Positions 11,557-19,751 of a DNA stretch of 64,000 nt are shown in pieces; position 1 is the first letter of the stretch, and every line of letters starts with the position of its first letter. A program made the position numbers and the translations under genes. The DNA comes from Oceanihabitans sp. IOP_32 (GTDB taxonomy: Bacteria; Bacteroidota; Bacteroidia; Flavobacteriales; Flavobacteriaceae), in assembly GCF_009498295.1 (NCBI RefSeq), contig NZ_CP040813.1, positions 2,611,001-2,675,000 of the forward strand. The letters are read 5' to 3'. The notes under the pieces are model-generated. The model worked only from the letters and a program-made list of their open reading frames with translations, was not told the DNA's origin and did no database searches.

Positions 11557-12546
11557 TTATGGCTGAGTTGGCAATAAAACGGTATCAATCACGTGTATGA
11601 CGCCATTGCTAGCTTGAACATCTACAGCTGTAATACCAATACCAGTATTTCCTGCGCCATCTGTCATATCTGCTATGTTCCCATTGGTTCCCGGAAGGGT
11701 TATGGTAACACTATCCCCTTGTAAGGTTGCTGCAGTGGTGTCTCCGTTTGGTGTTAAATCTGCCGATCTTACATTTGCTTCACCAATTACATGATGCAAT
11801 AAAACTTGTGTTAAAACAGGCTCTGCAGGTACAGCGGCTAATTTTGCAAAGGCATCATTAGTTGGTGCAAATACGGTAAACGGAGCCGGAGCAGTATCAA
11901 ACGGCGTTGACAGCGTAGCCACAAAATCTGTTGCAGGAGTTAAAGTTGTTAAGGCTGAAACTAAAGTCGAAAAATTAGGATCTGCCGTTGCAAAAGTTAC
12001 CACCGTTGGTAGTCCAATTACTTTATCTACAATATGAATAACTCCATTTCTAGCTTCAATATCTGGTGTATCGACGGTTGAAATTCCATTAAATACAACC
12101 CCAGAACTTGTGTTAAAATACAAACTTAAATTGCTTTCTCCAGGACCTGCCGCGTTTGTACTAGTATAACCAGCACCAGCCGCTATTAAGTCTGAAGCCA
12201 TTGTTTTACCAGTAATCACGTGATTTAATAGTATTTGAGTTAAAACGGCAGCAGGAACATCGGCTAAAGTTGCAAAGTTATTATCGTCTAAGAAAGCTGC
12301 AAAAGCTTCATCTGTTGGTGCTAAAACCGTAAAAGGTCCCGTTCCAGATAAAACGGACACTAAGTCCCCATCTGCAGCTTGCAGAGCGGCTACCAAATTA
12401 CTTAAAGTGGGGGAGCCTTGAGCTAGTTCTACAATATTTTTCGTTTGAGGAACTTGGATTGGATTGTCATCATCATCACATGAGAATGCAAAGACTGTAA
12501 TAACTGCGAGTAATACTACTTTTTTTAATGCTGTTAAAGTTTTCAT
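11557..12546 (-). CDS. Fasciclin (FAS1) domain lipoprotein with two FAS1 repeats
   Basis: Predicted lipoprotein: signal peptide ending FAFSC (lipid Cys at residue 23), then an Asp-rich linker DDDDN that is common in surface lipoproteins of this phylum. Two FAS1 domains follow, at about 38-175 and 182-327. Each has the H1 block (TVLAPTDEAFAAFL; TVFAPTNDAFAKL) and the H2-like end (NGVIHIVDKVIGLP; NGVIHVIDTVLLP). FAS1 domains mediate adhesion or extracellular matrix contacts, so a cell-surface adhesive role is inferred. It is a single gene between convergent yidC and divergent mnmA. Family is certain, partner unknown. Confidence 0.92.
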   Translation of the reverse strand: MKTLTALKKVVLLAVITVFAFSCDDDDNPIQVPQTKNIVELAQGSPTLSNLVAALQAADGDLVSVLSGTGPFTVLAPTDEAFAAFLDDNNFATLADVPAAVLTQILLNHVITGKTMASDLIAAGAGYTSTNAAGPGESNLSLYFNTSSGVVFNGISTVDTPDIEARNGVIHIVDKVIGLPTVVTFATADPNFSTLVSALTTLTPATDFVATLSTPFDTAPAPFTVFAPTNDAFAKLAAVPAEPVLTQVLLHHVIGEANVRSADLTPNGDTTAATLQGDSVTITLPGTNGNIADMTDGAGNTGIGITAVDVQASNGVIHVIDTVLLPTQP

Positions 12547-12701
12547 TTTGAGTCTGTTTTAAATTATTAACGAAGTAAACACATAAAAAAAAATGTCAAA
12601 AACCTAATTTTTGTTTAATTTTAACATAAAAAAGTTAAACAAAATTGTTTTCACATTTCTTAAGTACGCTTTATAATAGAGTGATTATTTTTATTTATCG
12701 C

Positions 12702-12709
12702 TATCTTTG
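12702..12709 (+). promoter_or_regulatory. Predicted -7 box of mnmA promoter
   Basis: TATCTTTG matches TAnnTTTG exactly, 18 bp before the mnmA ATG at 12727. Confidence 0.6.
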
Positions 12710-12726
12710 CACCCAATTTTAGATAT

Positions 12727-13914
12727 ATGAAACGAGTAATAATTGGACTTTCAGGAGGTGTAGATTCTAGTGTTGCTGCTTACTTATTAAAAGAGCAAGG
12801 TTATGAGGTAATTGGATTGTTTATGAAAAATTGGCATGACGACTCCGTTACCATATCAAATGAATGTCCGTGGTTAGACGATAGCAATGATGCGATGTTG
12901 GTTGCTGAAAAATTAGGGATTCCTTTTCAAACGGTCGATTTAAGTGAGCAGTATAAAACGCGTATTGTCGATTATATGTTTAACGAATATAAAAAAGGTC
13001 GAACCCCAAACCCTGACGTGCTATGTAATAGAGAGATTAAGTTTGATGTTTTTATGGACATTGCCTTAGAATTGGGAGCAGACTACGTGGCTACAGGTCA
13101 CTATTGTAGGAGAGGCACTCTAGAGAAAGATGGAAAAGATATTTATCAACTGTTAGCTGGAGTAGATGAAAATAAAGATCAATCGTATTTTTTATGTCAA
13201 TTATCACAACAGCAATTGGCAAAATCGTTATTTCCTATTGGTGAATTAACAAAACCTCAAGTTAGAGCCATTGCTACTACATTAGATTTAATTACTGCAG
13301 AGAAAAAAGATTCTCAAGGTTTATGTTTTATAGGAAAAGTAAAATTGCCAGATTTTTTACAGCAGCAATTAAAGCCAAAAGAAGGTGTTATAATTGAGAT
13401 TTCAAAAGAGCATGAAATATATAACGAAACGCTTCCAAAATTTCTTAGTCAAGAAGATAAATTGGAACATTTATCTAGAAAAGTTACGTATGCCAAACAC
13501 GACGGCAAAATAGTGGGTAAACACCAAGGAGCACATTATTTTACTAAAGGCCAGCGTAAAGGGCTTGGTGTTGGTGGCACAGTAGAGCCTTTATTTGTTA
13601 TAGATACGGATGTGGAGCACAATATTATTTACACTGGACAAGGTAAAAATCATCCAGGTTTATATAAAAAAGCGTTGTTTGTTACTAACGAGGAATTGCA
13701 TTGGGTTCGTGAAGATTTGGCTTTAGAGGTTGGTGAGTCTATGCCTGTCATGGCAAGAATTCGATATCGCCAAGCCTTGCAAAAAGCAACATTGCATAAA
13801 GTAGATCATGGGTTATATGTGGAATTCGATGACCTACAATCTGCCATTACCGAAGGTCAATTTGTGGCATGGTATATAAATGATGAGCTCATGGGTTCTG
13901 GTGTGATCTCATAA
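12727..13914 (+). CDS. mnmA: tRNA-specific 2-thiouridylase MnmA
   Basis: Adds sulfur to C2 of the wobble uridine (U34) of Lys, Glu and Gln tRNAs using ATP and a persulfide relay. Seen are the PP-loop [10 protein letters not shown] (residues 9-18), the first catalytic Cys100 in [12 protein letters not shown], and the second Cys200 in SQGLCFIGK, which form the persulfide/disulfide pair. [11 protein letters not shown] marks the start of the central beta domain. At 395 residues it is slightly longer than the enterobacterial enzyme (about 370), a usual Bacteroidetes size. It has its own promoter at 12702-12709 and stands alone. Confidence 0.96.
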   Translation: MKRVIIGLSGGVDSSVAAYLLKEQGYEVIGLFMKNWHDDSVTISNECPWLDDSNDAMLVAEKLGIPFQTVDLSEQYKTRIVDYMFNEYKKGRTPNPDVLCNREIKFDVFMDIALELGADYVATGHYCRRGTLEKDGKDIYQLLAGVDENKDQSYFLCQLSQQQLAKSLFPIGELTKPQVRAIATTLDLITAEKKDSQGLCFIGKVKLPDFLQQQLKPKEGVIIEISKEHEIYNETLPKFLSQEDKLEHLSRKVTYAKHDGKIVGKHQGAHYFTKGQRKGLGVGGTVEPLFVIDTDVEHNIIYTGQGKNHPGLYKKALFVTNEELHWVREDLALEVGESMPVMARIRYRQALQKATLHKVDHGLYVEFDDLQSAITEGQFVAWYINDELMGSGVIS

Positions 13915-14058
13915 TATTTTATTAAATTATTATGTTCGCAAAAAAGGCTTTTCTAAAAAAAGATAAAAAATTATTTTGAAGGCGTTTCAAATTTTTAACA
14001 ATTAAGATAGTTGGCTAAATTAAACTATATTAGTGTGCTACAATTAACCTAGCTTTAA

Positions 14059-15015
14059 ATGTCGAATCGAATTACGCAATTATTTAATATTAAGTATCCA
14101 ATCATTCAGGCTGGAATGATTTGGAACAGTGGATGGCGACTTGCTTCGGCAGCGAGTAACGCTGGAATTTTGGGACTTATTGGGGCAGGGAGTATGTATC
14201 CAGAAGTTTTACGTGAGCATATTCAAAAATGTAAGCAGGCCACCAATAAACCTTTTGGTGTTAATGTGCCTATGCTGTATCCCAACATTCAAGAAATTAT
14301 GGATATTATAGTCGAGGAGGGTGTCTCCATTGTGTTTACCTCTGCTGGAAATCCTAAAACATGGACGTCTTGGTTACAAAACAGTGGGGTTACAGTTGTA
14401 CATGTGGTGAGCAGTGTAAAGTTCGCCTTAAAGGCCCAAGAAGCAGGTGTCGATGCGGTTGTAGCTGAGGGGTTTGAGGCTGGCGGACATAATGGTCGAG
14501 ATGAAACTACCACGTTAACTCTTATTCCTATGGTTAAAGAGCAGATTAACATTCCTTTAATTGCTGCTGGTGGTATTGCCACAGGTCAAGCGATGCTTGC
14601 TGCTATGGTTTTAGGAGCCCACGGAGTTCAGGTTGGTAGCCGTTTTGTGGCTAGTAAAGAAAGTTCAGCTCATAATAATTTTAAACAAGTTGTTGTCGAG
14701 GCAAAAGAAGGTGATACCCAATTAACGTTAAAAGAATTAGCACCTGTAAGATTAATTAAAAATAAGTTTTATAACGATATTCAGGAATTGTACAAAACAG
14801 CTCCAACTCCAGAACAACTTAAAGAACTTTTAGGCAGAGCACGAGCAAAGCGCGGCATGTTTGAAGGCGATTTAGAAGAAGGTGAGCTTGAAATCGGTCA
14901 AATATCAGGCTTAATTCACGATATAAAACCTGTAGCTCGAATTGTAAAAGATATGCTAAAAGAGTTTCAAGAAGCCAAGCAAAATATCTTAAACATAGAA
15001 GACTACTACTTTTAG
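14059..15015 (+). CDS. FMN-dependent nitronate monooxygenase / FabK-like oxidoreductase
   Basis: TIM-barrel flavoprotein of the NPD (nitropropane dioxygenase) family. Landmarks are YPIIQAGMIW near the N-terminus (FMN site), AEGFEAGGHNGRDE (about 140-153), which contains the conserved His, and phosphate-binding PLIAAGGIATGQ followed by LGAHGVQVGSRFVAS. The family includes nitronate monooxygenases, which detoxify alkyl nitronates, and the enoyl-ACP reductase FabK. At 318 residues it fits both, and the sequence alone does not separate them. There is no fatty acid synthesis gene nearby, which slightly favours the nitronate branch. It stands between mnmA and the MATE gene without an obvious operon link. 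Confidence 0.85.
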   Translation: MSNRITQLFNIKYPIIQAGMIWNSGWRLASAASNAGILGLIGAGSMYPEVLREHIQKCKQATNKPFGVNVPMLYPNIQEIMDIIVEEGVSIVFTSAGNPKTWTSWLQNSGVTVVHVVSSVKFALKAQEAGVDAVVAEGFEAGGHNGRDETTTLTLIPMVKEQINIPLIAAGGIATGQAMLAAMVLGAHGVQVGSRFVASKESSAHNNFKQVVVEAKEGDTQLTLKELAPVRLIKNKFYNDIQELYKTAPTPEQLKELLGRARAKRGMFEGDLEEGELEIGQISGLIHDIKPVARIVKDMLKEFQEAKQNILNIEDYYF

Positions 15016-15164
15016 GGTTTAAGAATGTCTTATTATTCAGAGTTTCTTATTTAAGCGCCTGTCTATTAGTTCTTTATGTTTTGTTTTTAGCCATTTCCAC
15101 TTGGGCTAAGCATCAACCTTAAATAAATTCAGAAGATAAAGTTTAAAAAACTAATACTAAAGTT

Positions 15165-15172
15165 TACTTTTG
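15165..15172 (+). promoter_or_regulatory. Predicted -7 box of the MATE exporter gene
   Basis: TACTTTTG matches TAnnTTTG and ends only 4 bp before the ATG at 15177, so the transcript would be nearly leaderless. Confidence 0.55.
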
Positions 15173-15176
15173 CGCC

Positions 15177-16550
15177 ATGCAAATAAGAGATTACACCAAA
15201 GAGTTTAAATATAACTGGAAATTAGCAGCTCCAGTTATGCTTGGTATGTTGGGGCACACTTTAGTGAGTTTAGTCGATAATATTATGGTTGGACAGCTGG
15301 GTACTGCAGAACTTGCCGCGGTATCTCTGGGCAATAGTTTTATGTTTATTGCCATGTCTTTAGGGATTGGTTTTTCTACGGCCATTACACCTTTGGTAGC
15401 TGAGGCAGATGCCGAAAATGATTTTGCAAAAGGTAAATCGGCATTTAAACACGGTTTGTTTTTATGTACCGTAATGGGCGTTGTTTTATTTATTGTGGTC
15501 TTTTTTGCAAAACCTCTTATGTATTCTATGAAACAGCCCGTTGAAGTGGTAGAACTGGCTATTCCGTATTTAGATTTAGTGGCCTTTTCGTTAATACCTT
15601 TAATTGGTTTTCAGGCTTTTAAGCAGTTTAGTGATGGCTTATCTTTTACTAAATACCCGATGTATGCTAATGTTATTGCAAATTTAATAAACATACTTTT
15701 AAACTATATTTTAATTTTTGGAAAATTCGGATTTCCAGAGTTGGGTATTATTGGAGCGGCTTACGGTACCCTAATTTCCAGATTTATAATGGTGTGGTAT
15801 TTATGGTACATCTTAAGAACAAAGAAAAAGTCGAAAGACTATGTTACCAATATTAAGTTTTTTGTGCTCAGTAAGTCTATGTTTAAAAAAATTATAAACC
15901 TTGGTATTCCTAGCGCCATGCAAATGTTTTTTGAAGTTGCTATTTTTACTGCTGCCATTTGGTTGAGTGGCATACTGGGCAAAAATCCTTTGGCTGCAAA
16001 CCAAATTGCGTTAAACATGTCTTCCATGGCCTTTATGGTTGGTAGCGGTTTAAGCGTTGCTTGTATGATTAGAGTGGCTAATCAAAAAGGATTTAAAAAT
16101 TATACAGAACTGAGACGAATTGCCTTTTCTTTCTTTTTTATGGGAACCTTATTAGCCATTTGTTTTGCTATTATTTTCTTTGTTTTTAATGAACAGCTAC
16201 CTATGTTGTATTTAGATCTTGACGACGCAGAAAACTTTGCCGATAATACCGAAGTAATTGCCATTGCCTCTAAATTATTGATAGCAGCTGCTATTTTTCA
16301 AATAAGCGATACAATACAAATACTAGTATTGGGCGCTTTACGCGGATTACAAGATGTTAAAGTACCAACCATTATTACTTTTATATCTTATTGGTTAATT
16401 GGTTTTCCTATATGTTGGATTTTGGGAAAAGAAGAGGTTTATGGTAGTTTTGGCATATGGATTGGACTTATTGTAGGGCTAACCATAACATCTATTTTAT
16501 TATCTTTTCGATTTAACTATTTAACTAAAAAATTAATTAGAATTAGTTAA
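15177..16550 (+). CDS. MATE family multidrug/sodium antiporter
   Basis: Inner-membrane exporter of the NorM/DinF type, 457 residues with about twelve transmembrane helices. The N-terminal repeat has LVDNIMVGQLGTAELAAVSLGNS, a classic MATE segment; the second repeat has GIPSAMQMFFEVAIFTAAIWLSGILG with AANQIALN. Such proteins expel cationic drugs or metabolites in exchange for Na+ or H+. The chosen ATG follows the promoter box by 4 bp, and no upstream in-frame start is plausible. It is monocistronic. Confidence 0.93.
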   Translation: MQIRDYTKEFKYNWKLAAPVMLGMLGHTLVSLVDNIMVGQLGTAELAAVSLGNSFMFIAMSLGIGFSTAITPLVAEADAENDFAKGKSAFKHGLFLCTVMGVVLFIVVFFAKPLMYSMKQPVEVVELAIPYLDLVAFSLIPLIGFQAFKQFSDGLSFTKYPMYANVIANLINILLNYILIFGKFGFPELGIIGAAYGTLISRFIMVWYLWYILRTKKKSKDYVTNIKFFVLSKSMFKKIINLGIPSAMQMFFEVAIFTAAIWLSGILGKNPLAANQIALNMSSMAFMVGSGLSVACMIRVANQKGFKNYTELRRIAFSFFFMGTLLAICFAIIFFVFNEQLPMLYLDLDDAENFADNTEVIAIASKLLIAAAIFQISDTIQILVLGALRGLQDVKVPTIITFISYWLIGFPICWILGKEEVYGSFGIWIGLIVGLTITSILLSFRFNYLTKKLIRIS

Positions 16551-16944
16551 AAGTGTCCAATTACAAGTTTGCAAGAACTTTAAAACACAACGGGTTTGGT
16601 GGGCTATTTAAAGATTTATCCCATTTACAAATTGAACTAAAACTATGAGAATTTTTACTGAAAGACATCAAATAATAGAGGTGCTACCGTGTGTTGGAGC
16701 AATTATAGATAAGCCTGACAGATTGAAGTGTTTAAGGTCTTTTAATTTTGAATTAGGTGATTAGTTAACCCCGCAATCTAATTGTTAGCGGTTTATTATT
16801 GAGTATGTAAAAGAGAATTATAAAATGGTTTTAAGTAATTTAAGAAATGAGACTATTGAACTTTTGGCTATTTTTGCATCTGTAGCTTACTAATTTAAAA
16901 TATTTATGGTGTGTAACAAGCACTTTTAATTAAAATACGTATAC
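16551..16944 (+). other. Intergenic region with no recognised gene
   Basis: This 394-bp stretch contains only a 39-codon open frame from an ATG at about 16644 (reading MRIFTERHQIIEVLPCVG at its start), which I do not recognise and which may be a gene fragment. No hairpin, repeat or RNA was identified. Confidence 0.4.
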
Positions 16945-17172
16945 ATGACACTTCCAAAATTTATACTTGGCGACAATACCGAGTTTCCAAATGCTATTTA
17001 TGTAATTCACACAGAGTTTCCTAGATTTATTATTAATCTTGAAGATGACGAAGTTGAATGGTTTGAAGATTTTGATGCCGAAGATGAAAAAGAGCTCGAA
17101 ACCGAAACTGCAAATGCTATAAAATTGGCTACCGAGTTCTACGATAATGAGGTTGCCAAATACGAAGAATAA
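16945..17172 (+). CDS. Small acidic conserved hypothetical protein
   Basis: A 75-residue protein, very rich in Asp and Glu (about a third of the residues), with an N-terminal half of beta character (KFILGDNTEFPNAIYVIHTEFPRFIINL) and an acidic helical tail. No signal peptide, membrane segment or catalytic motif. It resembles small hypothetical proteins annotated in many flavobacteria, but I know of no function. Codon use fits the neighbours, and the frame is uninterrupted, so it is likely real. It precedes the PAP2 gene by 120 bp. Confidence 0.7.
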   Translation: MTLPKFILGDNTEFPNAIYVIHTEFPRFIINLEDDEVEWFEDFDAEDEKELETETANAIKLATEFYDNEVAKYEE

Positions 17173-17292
17173 TAGCGTAGGCATACTGTGGCATTCTTTT
17201 TTTAATTGAAGCGTAAAACAAAATAGCCTTCCAACTCCGCTTAAGACAAGCCGTAATTCCAAGACTTTTGGATAAGATTAAAAGACACAAAA

Positions 17293-17862
17293 ATGATTGA
17301 TAAACTTTTAGAATACGACACCAGCCTCTTCTTATTTTTAAATAATTTAGGAACCGAGCCTTGGGATAATTTTTGGTTAATTGTTACACACAAGCTCACT
17401 TTTGCTCCTTTGTATGCTTTTTTGTTGTATCTCTTATATAAAAAATTTGGAGCTAAAGCGCTCGTGGTTTTTATCATAATAATTACTTTAATGATAACCT
17501 TTACCGATCAAATCACTAATGTTTTTAAACGGGGTTTTGAGCGGCCAAGACCTTGTGGAGAGGCAGATTTAATCGATCAAATGCGTTTTATAGCCGTACG
17601 CTGTGGTAAGTATGGATTCTTTTCTGGGCACTCGTCAAACTCGATGGCAGCTGCCGTATTTGCTGGTTTAACCTTAAGGCCTTACTATAGAAATCTTATT
17701 TTTATTTTGTTGTTTTGGAGTGCTATTGTGGCTTACAGTAGAATTTATGTGGGAGTACACTATCCTTTAGATATTGTTTGCGGATTAACTTTTGGAGCTA
17801 TTTCGGGATTTGTGTTTTACAAATTGGCACAATATATTTTGCATCGATTTGTAAACAATTAG
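17293..17862 (+). CDS. PAP2 family membrane phosphatase
   Basis: Integral membrane phosphatase of the type 2 phosphatidic acid phosphatase family, which acts on lipid phosphates or undecaprenyl diphosphate. All three signature motifs are present: KRGFERPRP (C1), FSGHSSN (C2, with the acid/base His) and SRIYVGVHYPLD (C3, nucleophile His and supporting Asp). About five or six transmembrane helices fit in 189 residues. C55-PP recycling or phosphatidylglycerophosphate dephosphorylation are the likeliest roles; the sequence does not choose. Its stop codon overlaps that of convergent meaB by 4 bp. Confidence 0.92.
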   Translation: MIDKLLEYDTSLFLFLNNLGTEPWDNFWLIVTHKLTFAPLYAFLLYLLYKKFGAKALVVFIIIITLMITFTDQITNVFKRGFERPRPCGEADLIDQMRFIAVRCGKYGFFSGHSSNSMAAAVFAGLTLRPYYRNLIFILLFWSAIVAYSRIYVGVHYPLDIVCGLTFGAISGFVFYKLAQYILHRFVNN

Positions 17863-18935
17863 TGTGCGAGCTTTAATAAATAATGCGCTGCAGCAAACGG
17901 TGTTGTTTTATTGTGTTCTATTAACTCTAGTTGTATTTCTAGCTCTTTTGCAATCTCAGGTTTGTTAAAAAAATCGAACTTTAATTGGTCTTCTATGGTT
18001 TGAATAAGCCAAAACTTATTTTGTTCGTTTCTATTTGTGTTGAAGTAATTATTTCGGGTAGTCAATTCTACGTAGTCCATAATAATTTGCCATATAGCTT
18101 CAATACCTTCATTGTTTAAAGCGCTACATAAGGTGACTTTGGGCTGCCATTTCGATTTTTTTTGAGGGTAGAGGTGGAGCGCTCTTTTAAAATTTTCTTG
18201 TGCGATTTTGGCTTGTTTTAGATTGTCGCCATCGGCCTTATTAATCGCAATGGTGTCTGCCATTTCTATAATACCGCGTTTCATGCCTTGTAGTTCGTCT
18301 CCCGCCCCTGCTAACTTTAGTAACAAGAAAAAATCTACCATGCTGTGTACAGTAGTCTCACTTTGCCCAACACCAACGGTTTCGATAATAATTACATCAA
18401 AACCAGCAGCCTCACATAAAATAATGCTTTCTCTAGTTTTCCTGGCAACCCCACCGAGTGATTTTCCAGAGGCCGACGGCCGTATATAAGCATTCGTGTC
18501 TTTAACCAAAGCTTCCATTCTAGTTTTGTCACCTAAAATACTACCTTTTGTAAGTGAGCTGCTCGGGTCTATGGCAAGAACGGCAACACGTTTTCCAAGA
18601 CCTGTTAAATGCTTACCAAAGGTTTCGATAAAGGTGCTCTTACCAACACCAGGAACACCAGTAATACCAATTCTTATAGATTTATTAGCGTAAGGAAGGC
18701 ACTGTTTTATAATGCTGTGGGCAATAGGGTAATGCTTTGTATTCTCACTTTCTACCAAAGTGATGGCTCTACTTAGTGCCGTTATGTCTTTTTGTAAGAT
18801 CGATGATACTAAAGTGTCGGGGTTGATTTTAGTGCTGCGTTTCTTCTTTAGGTTTCTTATAGAAGTCTGATTGGTTATTTCTGATTGTGAAACCCCATTA
18901 TTTTCTTTTGTAGATGTTTTTTTTTCTTTTCCCAC
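17859..18935 (-). CDS. meaB: MeaB/ArgK-type GTPase, methylmalonyl-CoA mutase chaperone
   Basis: G3E-family GTPase that protects and reloads adenosylcobalamin-dependent methylmalonyl-CoA mutase. Seen: P-loop GVPGVGKST (93-101), DPSSSLTKGSILGDKTRM, the RPSASGKSLGGVARKT switch region, ETVGVGQSE and the NKADGDN guanine-specificity motif. Length 358 is slightly above the usual 320-335 because of a Lys-rich N-terminal extension of about 40 residues. The start is GTG; no ATG is available near the conserved part. It follows the DUF2911 gene by 13 bp, so both are probably one transcript. A cobalamin adenosyltransferase lies 5 kb away (23942), consistent with a B12-dependent mutase elsewhere in the genome. 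Confidence 0.93.
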   Translation of the reverse strand: MGKEKKTSTKENNGVSQSEITNQTSIRNLKKKRSTKINPDTLVSSILQKDITALSRAITLVESENTKHYPIAHSIIKQCLPYANKSIRIGITGVPGVGKSTFIETFGKHLTGLGKRVAVLAIDPSSSLTKGSILGDKTRMEALVKDTNAYIRPSASGKSLGGVARKTRESIILCEAAGFDVIIIETVGVGQSETTVHSMVDFFLLLKLAGAGDELQGMKRGIIEMADTIAINKADGDNLKQAKIAQENFKRALHLYPQKKSKWQPKVTLCSALNNEGIEAIWQIIMDYVELTTRNNYFNTNRNEQNKFWLIQTIEDQLKFDFFNKPEIAKELEIQLELIEHNKTTPFAAAHYLLKLAH

Positions 18936-18948
18936 GGGTTACTATCTT

Positions 18949-19503
18949 CTATTTAAGCGGAACAGAAACCTTTACATCATCCCACGCCATGGTTAAAAAT
19001 AATTTATCTGTAGAATTATCAAAGGCTATAGTAAATTGTTCTACGGTGGTGTTTAGTTTTTCAACAGGAACATCCACATTTAAGACATCGTAATTAGGAT
19101 CCCAATAGGGTTTCATCTCGTTTGTAACTCCCCAAGGGTACTGTTTAGAATTAAAAATTATGGTCCAAATGCTGTCTTTAGGAACGGTCCAAAGGGTATA
19201 TTTTCCTTTTGGCAATGGCATGCCGTTTATATCGAGTGTTTTATTGGTTTCGAAGGTGGTTGCTTCGTTTGCACCTGTTCTCCAGACTTGGTTAAAAGGC
19301 ACTAAAGCTCCAAAAATTTCACGTCCTTTTTTTGAGGGTCTGTTGTAAAAAACCTTTAATTTTAAATCATTTAGTTTAAATTCTACCGTGTCTTTTGGAC
19401 TTAAACGTTTTGAGAAAATATTTTCTACAAAATAATTATAAGAAAATAAAGCTATAGCTATAAATAGTAATAAGAGTAATAGGCGTTTTAAAAAGGTGTT
19501 CAT
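18949..19503 (-). CDS. DUF2911 domain protein, membrane-anchored
   Basis: 184 residues with an N-terminal hydrophobic helix (about 5-25) and an extracytoplasmic domain matching DUF2911: VFYNRPSKKGREIFGALVPFNQVWRTGANEATTFE, then LPKGKYTLWTVP and WTIIFNSKQYPWG. DUF2911 proteins are frequent in Bacteroidetes and have no established function. It is 13 bp upstream of meaB and transcribed with it. Family assignment is good; role unknown. Confidence 0.85.
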   Translation of the reverse strand: MNTFLKRLLLLLLFIAIALFSYNYFVENIFSKRLSPKDTVEFKLNDLKLKVFYNRPSKKGREIFGALVPFNQVWRTGANEATTFETNKTLDINGMPLPKGKYTLWTVPKDSIWTIIFNSKQYPWGVTNEMKPYWDPNYDVLNVDVPVEKLNTTVEQFTIAFDNSTDKLFLTMAWDDVKVSVPLK

Positions 19504-19597
19504 AAACGTGATGGTATTAAAGTATAAAGATACTTTAAATAATAATGATTAATAAAATTGAAACGTAGATTTATTTTGCTTTGTTGTAGGCTTATAA

Positions 19598-19626
19598 AAA
19601 ATCCCAATAGTGATTATTGGGATTTT
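19598..19626 (-). terminator. Intrinsic terminator downstream of secA
   Basis: Perfect 12-bp stem AAAATCCCAATA / TATTGGGATTTT with a 5-base loop; on the minus strand it is followed by a U-run. It lies 126 bp after the secA stop. Confidence 0.8.
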
Positions 19627-19751
19627 GAAAATTAGATTCATTTTAGGTGATGAGTTTTTGCTGTTGCCGTAATGTGTTTGTGGTATTTCACGATGAATTT
19701 CATGAGATTACCTGGATTCAACTGGTTTTAAGAACATCTAATTGCAGTATT

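Noticed and set aside
16644-16763. 39-codon open frame after the MATE gene
   Set aside because: Too short, no recognised family, no promoter box; kept only as a note in the spacer entry.
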